Position numbers and translations under genes: made by a program. Positions 63,011 to 64,000 of a stretch of 64,000 nucleotides of DNA are shown in pieces. The DNA is from Ophioderma brevispina (Eukaryota > Echinodermata > Ophiuroidea > Amphilepidida > Ophiodermatidae), in NCBI GenBank assembly GCA_023653785.1, contig JAMKCH010084931.1:32838-96837 (forward strand), written 5' to 3'. The notes under the pieces were generated by a model. The model worked only from the letters and a program-made list of their open reading frames with translations, ran no database searches and was not told the DNA's origin. The first letter of the stretch is position 1. Every line of letters starts with the position of its first letter.

Positions 63011-63475
63011 CCCCCGGGGAGATACTTGACCCAAAATTGGGTACGGGTGTGCGTCCACCGGGTAAAAAAATCAACCCATGTTTATAGTGACCAAATTGTA
63101 CAAAAATATGACCCATTTATATAGTTGGTTCCAAAATTTCGACCCATTTATATAGTTGGCTTTGAAATTTCGCACCATTTCATAGTAATCTTAGCAAAAT
63201 CGGCCCATTTCCATAGTAACTCTTTCTAAAAATCTCTAATCAACCATTTTCGTTGTTATTTGAGCGAAAATCGGAAAAATCGACCCATTTTTATAGTAAA
63301 ATGCGACCAAAAATTGAAAAATGGACCCATTTATATAGTAGAAATGACCTCAAAAAGTGACCCATCTTTATAGTAGCCTGGTGTGAAAAACGACCCATTG
63401 TTATAGTAAGGCGTGAAAATGTGACCCATATCGGCGGCACATATGTACCTACCCTTTTCCACTGAGTATCCCGCG
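63011..63475. mobile_element. DNA element inserted in the Penelope-like RT, 9-bp target duplication
   Basis: GGTTGCAAC occurs at 63002-63010 and 63476-63484, exactly at the break in the RT reading. Ends CCCCCGGGGAGATACTTG and CTGAGTATCCCGCGG are roughly inverted (CGGG..ATACT). The inside is the tandem GACCCATTT array. A 9-bp duplication fits Mutator-like elements among others; no transposase is present. Confidence 0.8.
63062..63430. repeat. Degenerate array of (C)GACCCATTTATATAGT
   Basis: About ten copies of GACCCATTT(A/T)TATAGT occur at irregular 25-45 bp spacing, separated by AAAA.TTG/CGAAAA-rich spacers, for example at 63106, 63141, 63200, 63280, 63325, 63359 and 63392. The irregular spacing and divergent spacers exclude a CRISPR array; it is the body of the inserted element. 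Confidence 0.8.
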
Positions 63476-64000
63476 GGTTGCAACCTCGCCACTATAAGAC
63501 TGGCATTGCTTACAGTCAACTGTACGCCTTCGGCGCATATGTTCTAATTATTCTAGATTTCTATACCATTCACAGAATTTGAAGAAACACCTAGTGTCCA
63601 GACGACACAGCTCCAGGAGAGTTCAATAAGCCATCCTGAGAGCCAACTTACTACCCAGGACTACAGCTCTTGAAGAGAAACCCATCACATTCTCCAAACT
63701 TCAGATAGCCATCGACGTGCTGTTTCTGACACTTTCATTTGGCCTACAGACGTCCCCGCAACGTACGTGACATGATGTGAGAGCTTCAGTACCCCACTAA
63801 CTCATACTACTTATCCTATACAGCAGGGTACTTTCAAGTGCACAGGTTCGAGATGTATCGTCTGTAAGGATCACATACCGGACACCGACTCATTCACAAG
63901 TCATGCCACTGGTACCAACTACAAGACCAGAGGCAACATCACCTGTAGTACTTCTAATGTTATTTATCTTATTTCTTGCAGAGTATGTGAGGTGCAGTAT

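Larger units (their letters stand above)
62685..64000 (+). mobile_element. Penelope-like element: RT end and start of the GIY-YIG region (broken, runs off right edge)
   Basis: 62685 on reads GTAMGSRMAP-stop-LACLFMSSLEEQM, then HPWVWWRYI with a one-base slip into DVFFIW (RT catalytic (Y)IDD block). After another slip comes IKFTSEYSQQQAHFLDVTIK, then TTDTHQYRHSSGCN up to 63010. Here a later insertion (63011-63475) splits it. It resumes with YSQLYAFGAY-like sequence. From 63827 to the window end an open frame reads GTFKCTGSRCIVC, TGTNYKTRGNITCSTSNVIY and LISCRVCEVQY: the Cys-rich linker and the start of the GIY-YIG endonuclease typical of Penelope-like elements. Several stops and frameshifts make it inactive. 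Confidence 0.85.

Noticed and set aside
63062..63430. CRISPR-like array
   Set aside because: The repeats are short and degenerate, the spacing irregular, and the host is an animal; it is the body of an inserted transposon.

Overview
This window is animal nuclear DNA from a repeat-rich, AT-rich genome. The genes are split into short exons with GT/AG borders, introns run to several kilobases, and the rest is largely transposon debris. The gene families point to a marine invertebrate deuterostome, most likely an echinoderm, with a hemichordate or similar animal as the alternative. They are IgGFc-binding domains joined to Calx-beta domains, a lectin-bearing adhesion GPCR, Penelope-like and LINE retroelements, hAT miniature elements and tRNA-derived SINEs. 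The species cannot be named from this sequence alone.

Both recognisable host genes lie on the minus strand. Gene A (45769 down to 24634) can be assembled into 13 exons with consistent splice phases. It encodes an adhesion GPCR of about 824 residues: signal peptide, C-type lectin domain, hormone-receptor motif, GAIN domain with an intact GPS (HL/T) and seven membrane segments. Two one-base homopolymer anomalies and one TGA in place of a conserved Trp codon have to be explained before it can be called functional. Gene B (about 9877 down to 1, running off the left edge) is a modular secreted or surface protein built from phase-1 exons: IgGFc-binding domain, Calx-beta domain in two exons, short Ser/Thr linker, then a second IgGFc-binding domain. 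Its first IgGFc exon carries several frame lesions, while the second is open apart from one extra base in a homopolymer.

Layout: 1-9.9 kb gene B with a SINE, a LINE tail and a long repeat in its introns; 10-24.5 kb intergenic, dense in foldback and terminal-inverted-repeat elements; 24.6-45.8 kb gene A, whose introns hold a decayed LINE, a nested hairpin, hAT miniature elements, two tRNA-derived elements and a decayed multi-frame transposon gene; 45.8-51.1 kb mostly featureless, ending in a large foldback element; 51.5-53.3 kb a 5'-truncated LINE on the plus strand; 53.3-62.6 kb small DNA elements, including two tandem TTAA-flanked copies and a Tc1/mariner-like element; 62.7-64 kb the reverse transcriptase and zinc-linker/GIY-YIG start of a Penelope-like element, split by a later insertion with a 9-bp target duplication.

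Genes A and B both look like extracellular recognition proteins (carbohydrate or ligand binding, immunoglobulin-Fc-binding-like). Nothing shows that they work together; they are neighbours in the same orientation. No bona fide rRNA or tRNA gene and no CRISPR array is present.
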